Shown: one piece after another, positions 1 to 8,807 of the stretch | How the letters are laid out: each line of letters opens with the position of its first letter | How positions within the stretch are numbered: the stretch's first letter is position 1 | Assembly (NCBI GenBank): GCA_027422505.1 | Contig: JAPQWV010000050.1 | Span: forward strand, 682,001-746,000 | Source of the DNA: Craterostigma plantagineum | Taxonomy: Eukaryota > Streptophyta > Magnoliopsida > Lamiales > Linderniaceae | Reading direction: 5' to 3' | DNA: 64,000 nt | Position numbers and translations under genes: made by a program | The notes under the pieces: model-generated | What the model was told of the DNA's origin: nothing | What the model saw: only the letters and a program-made list of their open reading frames with translations | Databases searched by the model: none

Positions 1-642
1 AATATTCGGAGAAGTATATTATTGAACACATTTTAACTTTCCTTGGTCACATTTTACCGGCCAACATATTCATAGTTTGATTGGAAGACAACCAACGATA
101 TCCCCTAAATCAAAGGAACCAAATAAGTTGAGATTCTATTAATTTATGATCCTAATTTCATATGAATATAAATATATATGTACTAGTAACCGTGCACACT
201 CGATGCGTGTGCAACGAACATGGATGCAAAAAAATATAAACAAATCTAATTAAATATGGAATGGAAATAAACTTAGAAGCATCAAGTTTTTGTCAACAAC
301 ATAATTACACCATGTTATTTGGGAAGATTATTCACTACGTTGAACAGAGATGCCCATATTAGTTGTGAATAGAAGAGATGGGGACCTTAGTTAAGGGCAT
401 TAGTACTTAAACATGAAGACAAATAGATTTTCGTCTAGGAGCTGTATGTAAAGATAAGGCTATGCGTAGAGGGCAATATAGTTAAAGATTTCATGATAAG
501 ATGAACGACCTGCTTTTAACCTCATAACAACGCATTGGCAAATGAAAATCATGAATCACATCTGCTCTAGGAGACCTCCATCTCGTAATTGGACCTGAAG
601 GGAATACCAAAACTCAGCAATTCTATAACCGCGTGATGCTAA

Positions 643-791
643 GGCTCCGTTTGGTCCGCGGAATTCGACGCGAAAAAGAAAAGAAAACTGTGATGCTACG
701 CATCGAATCATCGTACATTACGCTTCACGTGTCGCACCATTACGCTTTTCCTTTTCTTTTCCATGTCGAAATCCGTAAACCAAACGAAGCC
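643..791. mobile_element. Tourist/Harbinger-type MITE, 149 bp
   Basis: Terminal inverted repeats GGCTCCGTTTGGT and ACCAAACGAAGCC are flanked on both sides by TAA, the usual 3-bp duplication of PIF/Harbinger elements. The inverted similarity continues inward for about 40 bp. It has no coding capacity. Confidence 0.8.
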
Positions 792-1365
792 TAAAGTTCA
801 CATCCATTGCACTGAGAAAAAGCACAATCTAATCTTACACTACTCATATCAGAGCATGTCGAGTTCAAAAGAAGATTTACATACTATGCACATGGAGTTC
901 TCCTCAAGGTACACACGAATAAGAAAATAAAAAAGATATGAAGAGAGAAGTAAACTATATTAACACCAGTAGCACCGATTTATTGAAAATGTCGAATTAA
1001 CTATTTCTATACACTGAAGAAACAAATCGGCATTTGTCACTACGTAGCAATACAGACAATTAAGGAACTCCAAAAACTGGAGATTAAACTCGCCATCACC
1101 TTGATGCGGTGCCTTCAGAGCAAAATATATAGCCGACGCCATCTCTATAACTCGAAGAATTACGAACAGACAGAACACAGAGAGAAGAACTAAGATTATG
1201 ACAAAATAGTCAGTAGGATAAACTGAATTATTTGCTTCGGATAAGAATCATCCATTTTGGACAAATCCAACGAAAATATGTATATGTGTGTGTAAATCTA
1301 TATAGCTTGCTAGGAATCTATTAAAGAAATGCAAGGCACAAAATAAAACCTTCATCACCCCTCAC

Positions 1366-1500
1366 GTTATTCAAATGTTTCCTGGCATCACATCCCAGAA
1401 TGTCGACATGATCCATAGCAAGATATGATCCCAAGCCAGTGATCAGAAGCACTTTCACGACAGGAATCGTTGAAGTAATAAAGACATCCAAGAGACTCAT
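1366..1500 (-). pseudogene. PILS (PIN-LIKES) auxin carrier, first exon only
   Basis: The 45-residue exon starts at the ATG at 1500 and contains FITSTIPVVKVLLITGLGS and DARKHLNN, the first membrane helix of PILS proteins (ER-membrane auxin transporters). It ends at a good splice donor (AAC then GTGAGG) right after HLNN, where I recall family members having an intron. The remaining helices were not found in the 1.3 kb downstream on this strand. It is therefore a fragment, probably captured by the surrounding Helitron. Transport function is not expected. Confidence 0.7.
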
Positions 1501-1695
1501 CTTGCTATCTGCACAGAAGATAATATCATGGAGGAAACATGAAACCTCTTCGCCCAAATTACTACCACAATCGAATACGATAGTAAAAATTAAAACAAAA
1601 CAACACACAACGAAGCAACGAACCTCAAAAGGAATCTAGCTAGAGATAACGATTGTCGATTACACATTATTTTGTCAAAGAAAAAAAAAGTTTAC

Positions 1696-1839
1696 CCGGG
1701 TCATTTTCTTCATATGCTGCAGCCGGCGCTCTCTGAGAGCCTCCAGATCGTCCAGATCGAGACGCTCCAACGCCGAGATCTCATCGTCGATCTTCTCCTC
1801 TACCGCCTTCGCAAAGGTAAGAAATTGCTTTCCCAATAT
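1696..1839 (-). pseudogene. TXNDC9-like (phosducin/thioredoxin family) exon fragment
   Basis: This 48-codon exon lies between an acceptor (CTTTCAG) and a donor (GTAAAC). It encodes FLTFAKAVEEKIDDEI and ALERLDLDDLEALRERRLQ, the N-terminal coiled region of plant thioredoxin domain-containing protein 9 homologues. Neither the start exon nor the thioredoxin fold follows, so this is a gene fragment. It sits about 200 bp upstream of the PILS exon in the same orientation, which suits capture of two unrelated genes by one mobile element. Confidence 0.7.
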
Positions 1840-2123
1840 CTGAAAGGTAGAAAAAAAAAACTCGTTGATTGAGGTTTCTTTGTTTTTTTTTTCCAGCTTT
1901 GATTGAAACTGAAATAGAAAGAATGGGCGGAGCGGTGGAGATCGTGTGTGTACAGTAACTGCCATAGTGGGGTTTGAATAAAAGTTTTAAATTTTTTTAT
2001 TTCTATGGATGGTTTAGATTGCTCCAACCAACACGAACGGCTGTGATTTCAATTCGATGACAGACCAAATTCGATTAGAATGACGGTTTTTATCGGCACC
2101 TGAGCGTTTATATATAGTATAGA

Positions 2124-2533
2124 TATATACGACATAGCGGTTCCGACAAGGGGTGTGGGTCTATCATGTGCATGTCTAATCAAGCCGTAAGATAACGGTT
2201 CATAACAATGGTCAATAACCATATAGGAAACCATATTATAATTGAAGCTCGAAACAAATGCATGTACATACAAATGTTAAGGTCGTCGTTACTTTCATTA
2301 ATAATGATGCCGAAAAACATTCGCTATTTCTCGATTTTTTGGTTTATTTAGGAAACAGATTCAGCATTTGGTCAATGTGCACACATGCGATTTGCGAAAT
2401 GGGTAAAAACATGCAAAACCTCATGTTGGGTGTTGACGAGAAGATACATTTGACATTTTTAGTATATTAGTCATAATTTTCGGTTTGGGACATGCAATAA
2501 TTTCTTACGACTACCGCAAATCAAGGGCAGTTG

Positions 2534-2587
<54 letters not shown>

Positions 2588-2916
2588 GTAATAACAATAA
2601 TTGGGCCGTAATTCCATCCTTCGGTCCGCTATAATTAGGATTGGTGCTGCCCAACTCGTAATTCTGTCCAACTTAATGGTTAAATTAATTGACGAACAAA
2701 AAAATCACAAAACGGTAACATTGGGAATAGAAGTGACATGTCAAAATATTGCATGAAAAAAGCACATATCCAAAATATTGGAGACTAAAAATGAAATTCG
2801 CCTCTGTATTTGAGTTGAGTATTTCATACCCGTTTGACTCATGACATGAAATACTTACCAACTTGGCAACTTATTTTGTAAAAAAAGGGGGACAACTTAT
2901 TTCATAACCAATGTTT
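2124..2916. other. Non-coding spacer with AAT microsatellite
   Basis: No gene is supported. A run of about 18 AAT units at 2533-2590 is the only distinct feature. Confidence 0.6.
2533..2590. repeat. (AAT)n microsatellite
   Basis: Uninterrupted trinucleotide repeat, then a few imperfect units to about 2600. Confidence 0.95.
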
Positions 2917-3368
2917 GGTGCAGGGACGTTTCTGGTCCTTTACATTTTGAGATGTCACTTTTAATCTCCAATGGTACAGATTTTCGACCGTTTTAGTCAT
3001 CCGATAAATTTAATCGTTAGTTTAGACGGAATTTAACACGTATGATGTTATTTTAGTCGACCTAAACTATGATAACTCGTGTTCTTTCTTGGCTTTAACG
3101 CGTGTGAGCATCACATCACACATTAATCACATTTAGGGAATGAATGACGACATTGAAGCTAAGTTAAATGTGTTGCGAAATTATGATCGTTTCCGATCAA
3201 GTCGAAGAAGACGTGTTACGATGGTTTAAGTTGATCATGAGCTCTCACGTGTTAAATTCCGTATAAATTGACGATTAAATTTATCGGGGACAAAAACGGT
3301 CCAAAATACATAATATTAAGGCCTAAAAGTAACATCTCATAATGTGGGGACGTAATCGTCTATGCCCC
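2917..3368. repeat. Long imperfect inverted repeat (foldback/MITE-like)
   Basis: About 130 bp at 2917-3049 recurs inverted at 3240-3368. Shared blocks include GATAAATTTAATCGT, GGAATTTAACACGT and GAGATGT.ACTTTTA. The roughly 190-bp middle has no ORF. The layout resembles a foldback or MULE-type MITE, but I could not define a target duplication. Confidence 0.55.
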
Positions 3369-3704
3369 AAATATGTGGGACCGAAATTGTCATTCCCTAT
3401 ATAAATTTGCTCCTACTATGAAGTTGATTAGCTATTTTAACAATTATCAAACTATGGGATTGAAAAATGGAAAATCGGTATAGTGACCTCTTAATTTTAT
3501 CCTGACAAAATCGTGAACGTTACAATCTATTGGGATTTTATCGCCTAACAAATCCCTGAATAGCGTATATTTGGTGTTTCGATACAAGAACGTGCATTTC
3601 GGTATCCATGAGGATCCCTTCCACACTACCTGTAGTAGATGTCCTGTCCCATAATTTTTTGTTATTTACTGCAATATTGCTATGGCAAATCATAATCATA
3701 TAAA
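3366..3704. other. AT-rich spacer, no gene seen
   Basis: Only short non-conserved ORFs lie between the inverted repeat and the MULE. Confidence 0.5.
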
Positions 3705-3879
3705 AAGATATAAGGTATTTTAATTAAATAAACAAAAAAAAACAAACATTAACAAAATAAACGGAGAAGCAGAAGTATTAATAAAATAGGTATTTTCGTA
3801 CTCCCAGAGTACGAGTTACTCTAACTCGTAATCTGGGAGTACGATTTACGGGCCCAGCTGGCGCGTGCGCCTACCTGGA

Positions 3880-5853
3880 CTAACTCGTACTCCCAGAGTA
3901 CGAATTAGTAATTCGTATTCTGGGAGTACGAATTAGATCTGGTTTATAACGAAACCCTCGCGACGAACTGAAACGACGAAGACGACGACGAAGCCGACGA
4001 AGACGACGACGAAGCCGACGAAGACGACGAAGACGACGCCGAACTGCTGCCCGCCGCGACCGCCGCGATCCCCGACGCCACGCCACGCCGCGCCCGACTG
4101 AGACGCGACGCCCCGACGCCACGCCCGCCGTCGCTGCCCCGCCCGCTGTCGCTGCCCCGCGCCCGCTGCCCCGCCCGCCGTCGCTGCCCCGCCCGCCATC
4201 GCTGCACCGCCGCTGCCCGTCGCTGCCCCACGCCCGCAGCCCCGCCCCCGTCGCTGCCCCGCCCGCCGTCGCTGCCCCGCGCCCGCTGCCCCGCCGCCCG
4301 TCGCTGTCCCGCCCGCCGTCGCTGCCCCGCCCCCCGTCGCTGCACCGCCGCTGCCCGTCGCTGCCCCACGCCCGCAATGGCAATGTTTGAAAGACGTTTT
4401 GGTTGGCGTCCAACGACGTCGCAATCAGTAATTTGTGCAAAAATTTGGAGTATAAATGGGTACCATCGACACAAACAACCTTGCGACAATGTTTGAAGCC
4501 ATCGATGCTCGGTTTAAAGGCCCAAAAGACATACCCAAGAATGAAATGTCCAGGGCTCTCTGTATCCAGATTGAGCCACCTAACGATTGTCCCCGGATTG
4601 TAGTGCTGCAACGCCTTCATAAATGTTGGGAGTTTGGTAACAGACTCCTCCCACGTACCGTAAACATTTTCCATAGCTCTTTTCAGACCATGCCAAGCTT
4701 GAATATATGAGATATCGTAGCCATATCTATCTTTCACGAGTTGTTGGACATTCTTGGGTAGGAACTGCGGATCGACTCTTACGGTTCCAACCAACAAATC
4801 AGCAATAAAATTTCTAGAGATATTACAGTGTGTCGTCGACAGCTCACTCATATAGCAAGTGTGTGGTCCTTCAAATTTTGTAACTGACCAGTAACCTTTT
4901 TTTGGCTTGAAGGATGCCTTCAGCCTCCATGGGCAATCGGCCGTATGATTACATTGGACAGTCCAACGTGTATTGCTGCTCTCGTTGACGTGATACTCGC
5001 GTCTAGCAACCCTGATCGAAAAATCGTCGACGGCACGTTGTAAATGTTTTTTAGTTTGAAAAATCATACCTCGACAAAACATAGGGTTATCTCTGTCGTA
5101 AAACTCCCCATAACCACCGTAGTCGTCACCAGCAGGAGGTGGCATTTGATACGTTTGGAAAAATGGGACGGACTGAAACAGCGTTGGAGCAGCAACGTTC
5201 GTTGGAGTGGTATCATCTGGCGCATCGTCGTCGTCGTTCTCGTCGTCCTCGTTGGGATCAGGTAACTCGGATAAAAGTGGATCCACATCGTCCGCTTCTG
5301 AATCACTAACATGAACGTCTTCCTCGAGTTCTGGCACGACTTCTGGCTCCGGTTCTAACACGGCTTCCGGCATATTGAATGGAACATGCCCCGACATCTC
5401 CAAAGAGACATTACTGAACCCTGCCGTAACTGAGGCAATGTCGGGAAAATCCGTACAGGTGTAACTCGAAGAACCAACTTCAAAATTTCGATGAGGCTCT
5501 TCGTTCAAATCAAAGTTTGGATTTTCAACTGTTTCAACAAAAACCTCGACACAATTGTTTTCTGAATCGGGATGTATGAAAAATTGTAAATCGTTGTCGT
5601 TGGAGATTTGAAAAAGCTGATGAAAATGGCGGGAATGTTGAAAGTATTCATTTTTGGCATGGATAGTCAACGAACAACGACTGCTATCAGCACCCGTAAT
5701 TTCGAACAACAACGAAATAAACTCGGAAAAACTGGTGGTGCGACGAATTCGCCTATACCCAACAGGGCGGATACTATATTTGATGGTAGAATCAGATGAT
5801 TGAATTATATCGCCGCCGAAATATACTATGACTTGTACGCGACTCGACACCAT
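3880..5853 (-). pseudogene. MuDR-family transposase, 3' part replaced by GC-rich repeat
   Basis: The 657-codon frame starts MVSSRVQVIVYFGGDI, a typical MULE transposase start. An acidic linker follows (residues 155-215), then a MuDR DNA-binding domain (about 255-335, with CNHTADCPWRLKA) and the start of the MULE catalytic domain with the first Asp in VVCVDGTHL (D463). After about residue 493 the protein turns into Arg/Gly/Ser/Ala low-complexity sequence encoded by a GC-rich tandem repeat (about 3960-4375). The rest of the DDE triad and the SWIM zinc finger are missing. It should be catalytically dead, though DNA binding could survive. Confidence 0.85.
3960..4378. repeat. GC-rich tandem repeat inside the MULE
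   Basis: Variants of CCGTCGCTGCCCCGCCCG recur more than a dozen times, after a GACGAC-rich stretch. The GC content is far above the neighbouring DNA. It replaces the 3' half of the transposase and supports open frames in several phases, which are composition artefacts. Confidence 0.85.
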
Positions 5854-5960
5854 TGTTTGAGTTATTAATATAAATTGAGAAGGGCTAATGAATGATATAC
5901 AGTCTGGGCGAGGGGGGGATTTATAGGAACTGAAATCGTATCTTGGAGATACGAGTTAAG

Positions 5961-6038
5961 TAACTCGTATTCCGGGCATACGAGTTACGTGAATTATTAC
6001 AATAATTCACGTAACTCGTATGCCCGGAATACGAGTTA
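5961..6038. repeat. 78-nt perfect palindrome (2-nt centre) in MULE subterminal region
   Basis: The 38-nt arms at 5961-5998 and 6001-6038 are exact reverse complements around AC. Each arm holds smaller palindromes of the form TAACTCGTATNCCGG. Such DNA could extrude a cruciform and may present clustered transposase sites. Confidence 0.9.
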
Positions 6039-6882
6039 GTGGAATTATTGCCGACACCTTGCATGGCCATGCAGGTTGGTCGGCCACATAACGTAACTCG
6101 TATCCTCAGGATACGAGTTACTGTCTCGTATACTGAGAATACGATTTAACGCGCCATGTCATTGCCATGTCAGGGTCAGCGTGGTCAGCAGGTAATTCGT
6201 ACTCCTAGAGTACGAATTACTAACTCGTATTTCCCCGATACGAGTTACGCCGACGTGTCGGGTCAGCGGGTCAACGCCCAAACGTAAATCGTATTCTGGA
6301 CTAATTCGTACTCCTGGAGTACGAAAATCGCTATTTTATTAATACTTTTTCTTTTCCGTTTATTTTGTTAATGATTCATTTTTTTTTTGTTTATTTAATT
6401 AAAAATACCAAGATATAATATGGCCATTTCCAGAAAATAAAATACCAATTTGATCTCAAAAGCTTTTTTAATATTCGTTAACAGCGCCTATAAGGCCATT
6501 CTCCATTGTGGGCTTGAACTGTGGGATAATCGTGACCTAATAGTTTGTGACAATTAAACAAATTTGTTGTGGGCTAACTTATTTCAGTAATGAGTTAAAA
6601 GGTAAAGCATACGAGACTTTGAGGTGACCGTGGTCATTTTTGCAAAAATTGTTGCAAATGTGACATTATTTCAACTTTTTCTATATCATACAAATAACTC
6701 TCATCGCATAAATAATACTAGTATTTTAAGCATATTCGATGCATGTGGAACATATTAATATCGACATATTACTTTATATTGTAATGTTTTTTTCAAAAGA
6801 AGTATTAATTTAGTTCTATATTTATAAGTATATATATGAAAAAGTATTAATTAGTTTTATATTTACAAGTGTATATATTAAA

Positions 6883-7300
6883 CGGGATCTTTACACATAA
6901 ATACACATCTATATAAAAATTTTGCAAATCAGATTCTTGTCATATTTTTTTATATACAGGTACATGTCAGAATAAAATTTTTGCACATTGCTACCCGTTC
7001 CGCCCCAAGTACGTCATGGAATACATTTAGGTACCATTGGAAATATATTGTGGTACGTTATACAGTGAGAAAATGGTACATCATATAACACACATTAAGG
7101 TACCATATAGACCGTATATAGGTACCATAGTGGGTACCATATATATGCGTGACATGGTACTTAATAAACATACAGAAATGTACGTAAAGACTGGAAAAAT
7201 GGTACACACAATCGAACGGGTACTTATATGAAATTTTTTCTGTCAGCGGGGTCTGACATGCAAATTTTTATATAAGTAGGTACTTTTCTGTAGATACACC
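6883..7300. mobile_element. MULE-like MITE with GGTAC repeats, 9-bp TSD
   Basis: TATATTAAA flanks both sides (6874-6882, 7301-7309). The ends are related inverted repeats sharing TATATAAAAATTT about 30 bp in. The middle holds about ten GGTACC or GGTAC words at 15-30 bp spacing. There is no conserved ORF. The flanks are themselves locally repetitive, which weakens the duplication argument. Confidence 0.6.
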
Positions 7301-7375
7301 TATATTAAAAGTATAAATTGAGTTTTTATATTTATAAGTGTATTAAAAGTATTGATTGAGTTTTTATATTTATAA

Positions 7376-7378
<3 letters not shown>

Positions 7379-7409
<31 letters not shown>

Positions 7410-7410
7410 G
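7379..7410. repeat. (TG)n(TA)n microsatellite
   Basis: Short TG run followed by an uninterrupted TA run. Confidence 0.9.
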
Positions 7411-7529
7411 AAAATTGATTTGAGGATATAATTGTATTGAACTAAATTATGAAAGATAAAATTGTAATATATGACACCAAATTGATTGAAAGGTTGTTCC
7501 TATGTGGTGCTGAGCAATAACATAAGATA

Positions 7530-7798
7530 CTAGTCACTTAGCAGTTAGCACATTCAATGTATGTGCTACTATCTAAAAATATTGTATAAATTTTTGAATA
7601 TATGATTTAATAATGCAATTTTAAAATTATTTAGTTTTTTAATGATAAATTATACTACAATTAAGATGATTTTGTTGTGTTTAAAAATTACTAAATAATT
7701 GTTATTTTATTCATTAACGGCAAAATGATAGTTAATATGAAATTGACACACCATACTATTTATGTGGTGGTGCTCTCTCTCTTAATAAAATAGATAGA
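7530..7798 (-). mobile_element. Short non-autonomous Helitron, about 269 bp
   Basis: The minus-strand 5' end TCTATCTATTTTATTAAGAG follows an A (the start could instead be 4 nt further in). The 3' end has a perfect 7-bp stem (AGCACAT/ATGTGCT, 7548-7568) before CTAG then T. It is AT-rich and non-coding, and sits 2 nt from another Helitron-like end. Confidence 0.6.
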
Positions 7799-8807
7799 TG
7801 TAGTATTGGCCACAATTCCCGTAAAATATGTATTATTTTGGTTTAGCGGATGGTTATTTCATTGTTTTAAATTTGATTACCCGTTAATAGTTTTTCTTTT
7901 GGCTCATTATTGTACGAAAGCGAATTGATTGGTAAAATGTGTGTTAATTGATTGGCAGCTGACCTTCGGTGGACTTGACTGGTTTGACTTTTGGATTAAA
8001 GGTTGCTTTCATGATATGATGGGACTTAGGCTTCTTAACGTTCGGAAATCTTCAAGTACTTCGATCAATCTTCATATACTTCTTTCTAGGACAAGAATTG
8101 ATGATTCTCTTTCAACAGCTGTGCAACATGAACAACCTTACAATATTCCATCTATGGTAAGCACGCAACTTCACACTTTTTCTAAAAAGCTGTCATGTCA
8201 TGGACCCATAATAATACATCACAAAAGTTCGAATAACACCCATCTATAAATCAAAAGTTAAGGTAGGACAGTCTAACAGATGTAATAAAAGAAAAAAAAA
8301 AATCGATTGAAATCGATAGGTTTAATAGAAAAGAAGGCATGTGATCAATGCCGACAAAGCTGAGGCCACATGCAATGTTATTTATCGATCACAATCAGTT
8401 CAGTCAGTCACAGGTTTGCCAATCTTTTACATTCCAAAGCTTGCAACAAAACAATAGTACGAACGTCAGCGGAATTTTCAATAGTCACGAGCCTTCGATT
8501 ATTTGCACTTTATCAGCAATTTTCCATTTCTTTTTCCTCCATCAATCGGCCCCTTTTTCGATCTTTATTTAAGTTAAATATCTCTCCCTCAAAGCTACTC
8601 TGCAAATTAAGACAATCACTCTCAGACAAACAAAGAGATCAAGAAAGCTTAGCAAAGCTCTTGTTCAAGCCTTGAGAAAGAGTGGGGCTTGTCTCTTTAC
8701 CTTTCTAAGGCATCGTCGTTTATTACAACACAACAACAAAAGCCCTCCATTTTTCTAGCTTCTCTTTTGTTCCCTTCTACTTGTCTCCTCCTCCCAAACA
8801 GAAAAAA
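7799..8807. other. Upstream region of the polygalacturonase gene
   Basis: No convincing coding sequence. A TATA-like TTATTTAAGT at about 8566 and a CT-rich leader precede the ATG at 8808, so this probably holds the promoter and 5' UTR. No defined regulatory element could be assigned. Confidence 0.4.

Larger units (their letters stand above)
183..2123 (-). mobile_element. Helitron-like element carrying two host gene fragments
   Basis: Read on the minus strand, the element starts TCTATACTATATATAAACGC just after an A and ends with a GC-rich hairpin (GCACAC, 7-nt loop, GTGTGC) about 7 nt before a terminal CTAG followed by T. That is the Helitron pattern: 5' TC, 3' hairpin plus CTRR, insertion between A and T, no target duplication. 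Inside, in the same orientation, lie an exon of a TXNDC9-like gene and the first exon of a PILS gene, plus a nested MITE at 643-791. No Rep/helicase is present, so it would be non-autonomous. The 3' end is clear; the 5' end is inferred from its resemblance to known Helitron starts. Confidence 0.6.
3714..6409 (-). mobile_element. MULE (Mutator-like) transposon with 9-bp TSD
   Basis: Perfect 9-bp duplications AAGATATAA lie at 3705-3713 and 6410-6418. Terminal inverted repeats of about 100 bp begin GGTATTTTAATTAAATAAAC on the left and GGTATTTTTAATTAAATAAA on the inverted right. Subterminal regions (3799-3935 and 5937-6325) are full of short palindromes of the form TAACTCGTA-N-TACGAGTTA. The one gene inside encodes a truncated MuDR-type transposase. 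Exact duplications and long matching ends point to a fairly recent insertion. Confidence 0.92.
6718..7527 (-). mobile_element. Short Helitron-like element hosting a MULE MITE
   Basis: On the minus strand it starts TCTTATGTTATTGCTCAG after an A and ends with a weak hairpin before CTAGT (6722-6718). Its start resembles that of the next element at 7530-7798 (shared CACCACATA block). A MULE-type MITE at 6883-7300 is nested inside. It is AT-rich and non-coding. Confidence 0.45.

Noticed and set aside
960..1178. 72-codon minus-strand frame downstream of the PILS exon, considered as a later PILS exon
   Set aside because: No similarity to PILS membrane helices or loop was seen; probably untranslated or element DNA.
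3933..4489. Two further long open frames (163 and 181 codons) on the minus strand
   Set aside because: They are alternative frames of the GC-rich tandem repeat; composition alone keeps them open and no domain is visible.
7037..7231. 64-codon frame with repeated tyrosine-rich pattern
   Set aside because: It is the translation of the GGTAC-word array inside a MITE.
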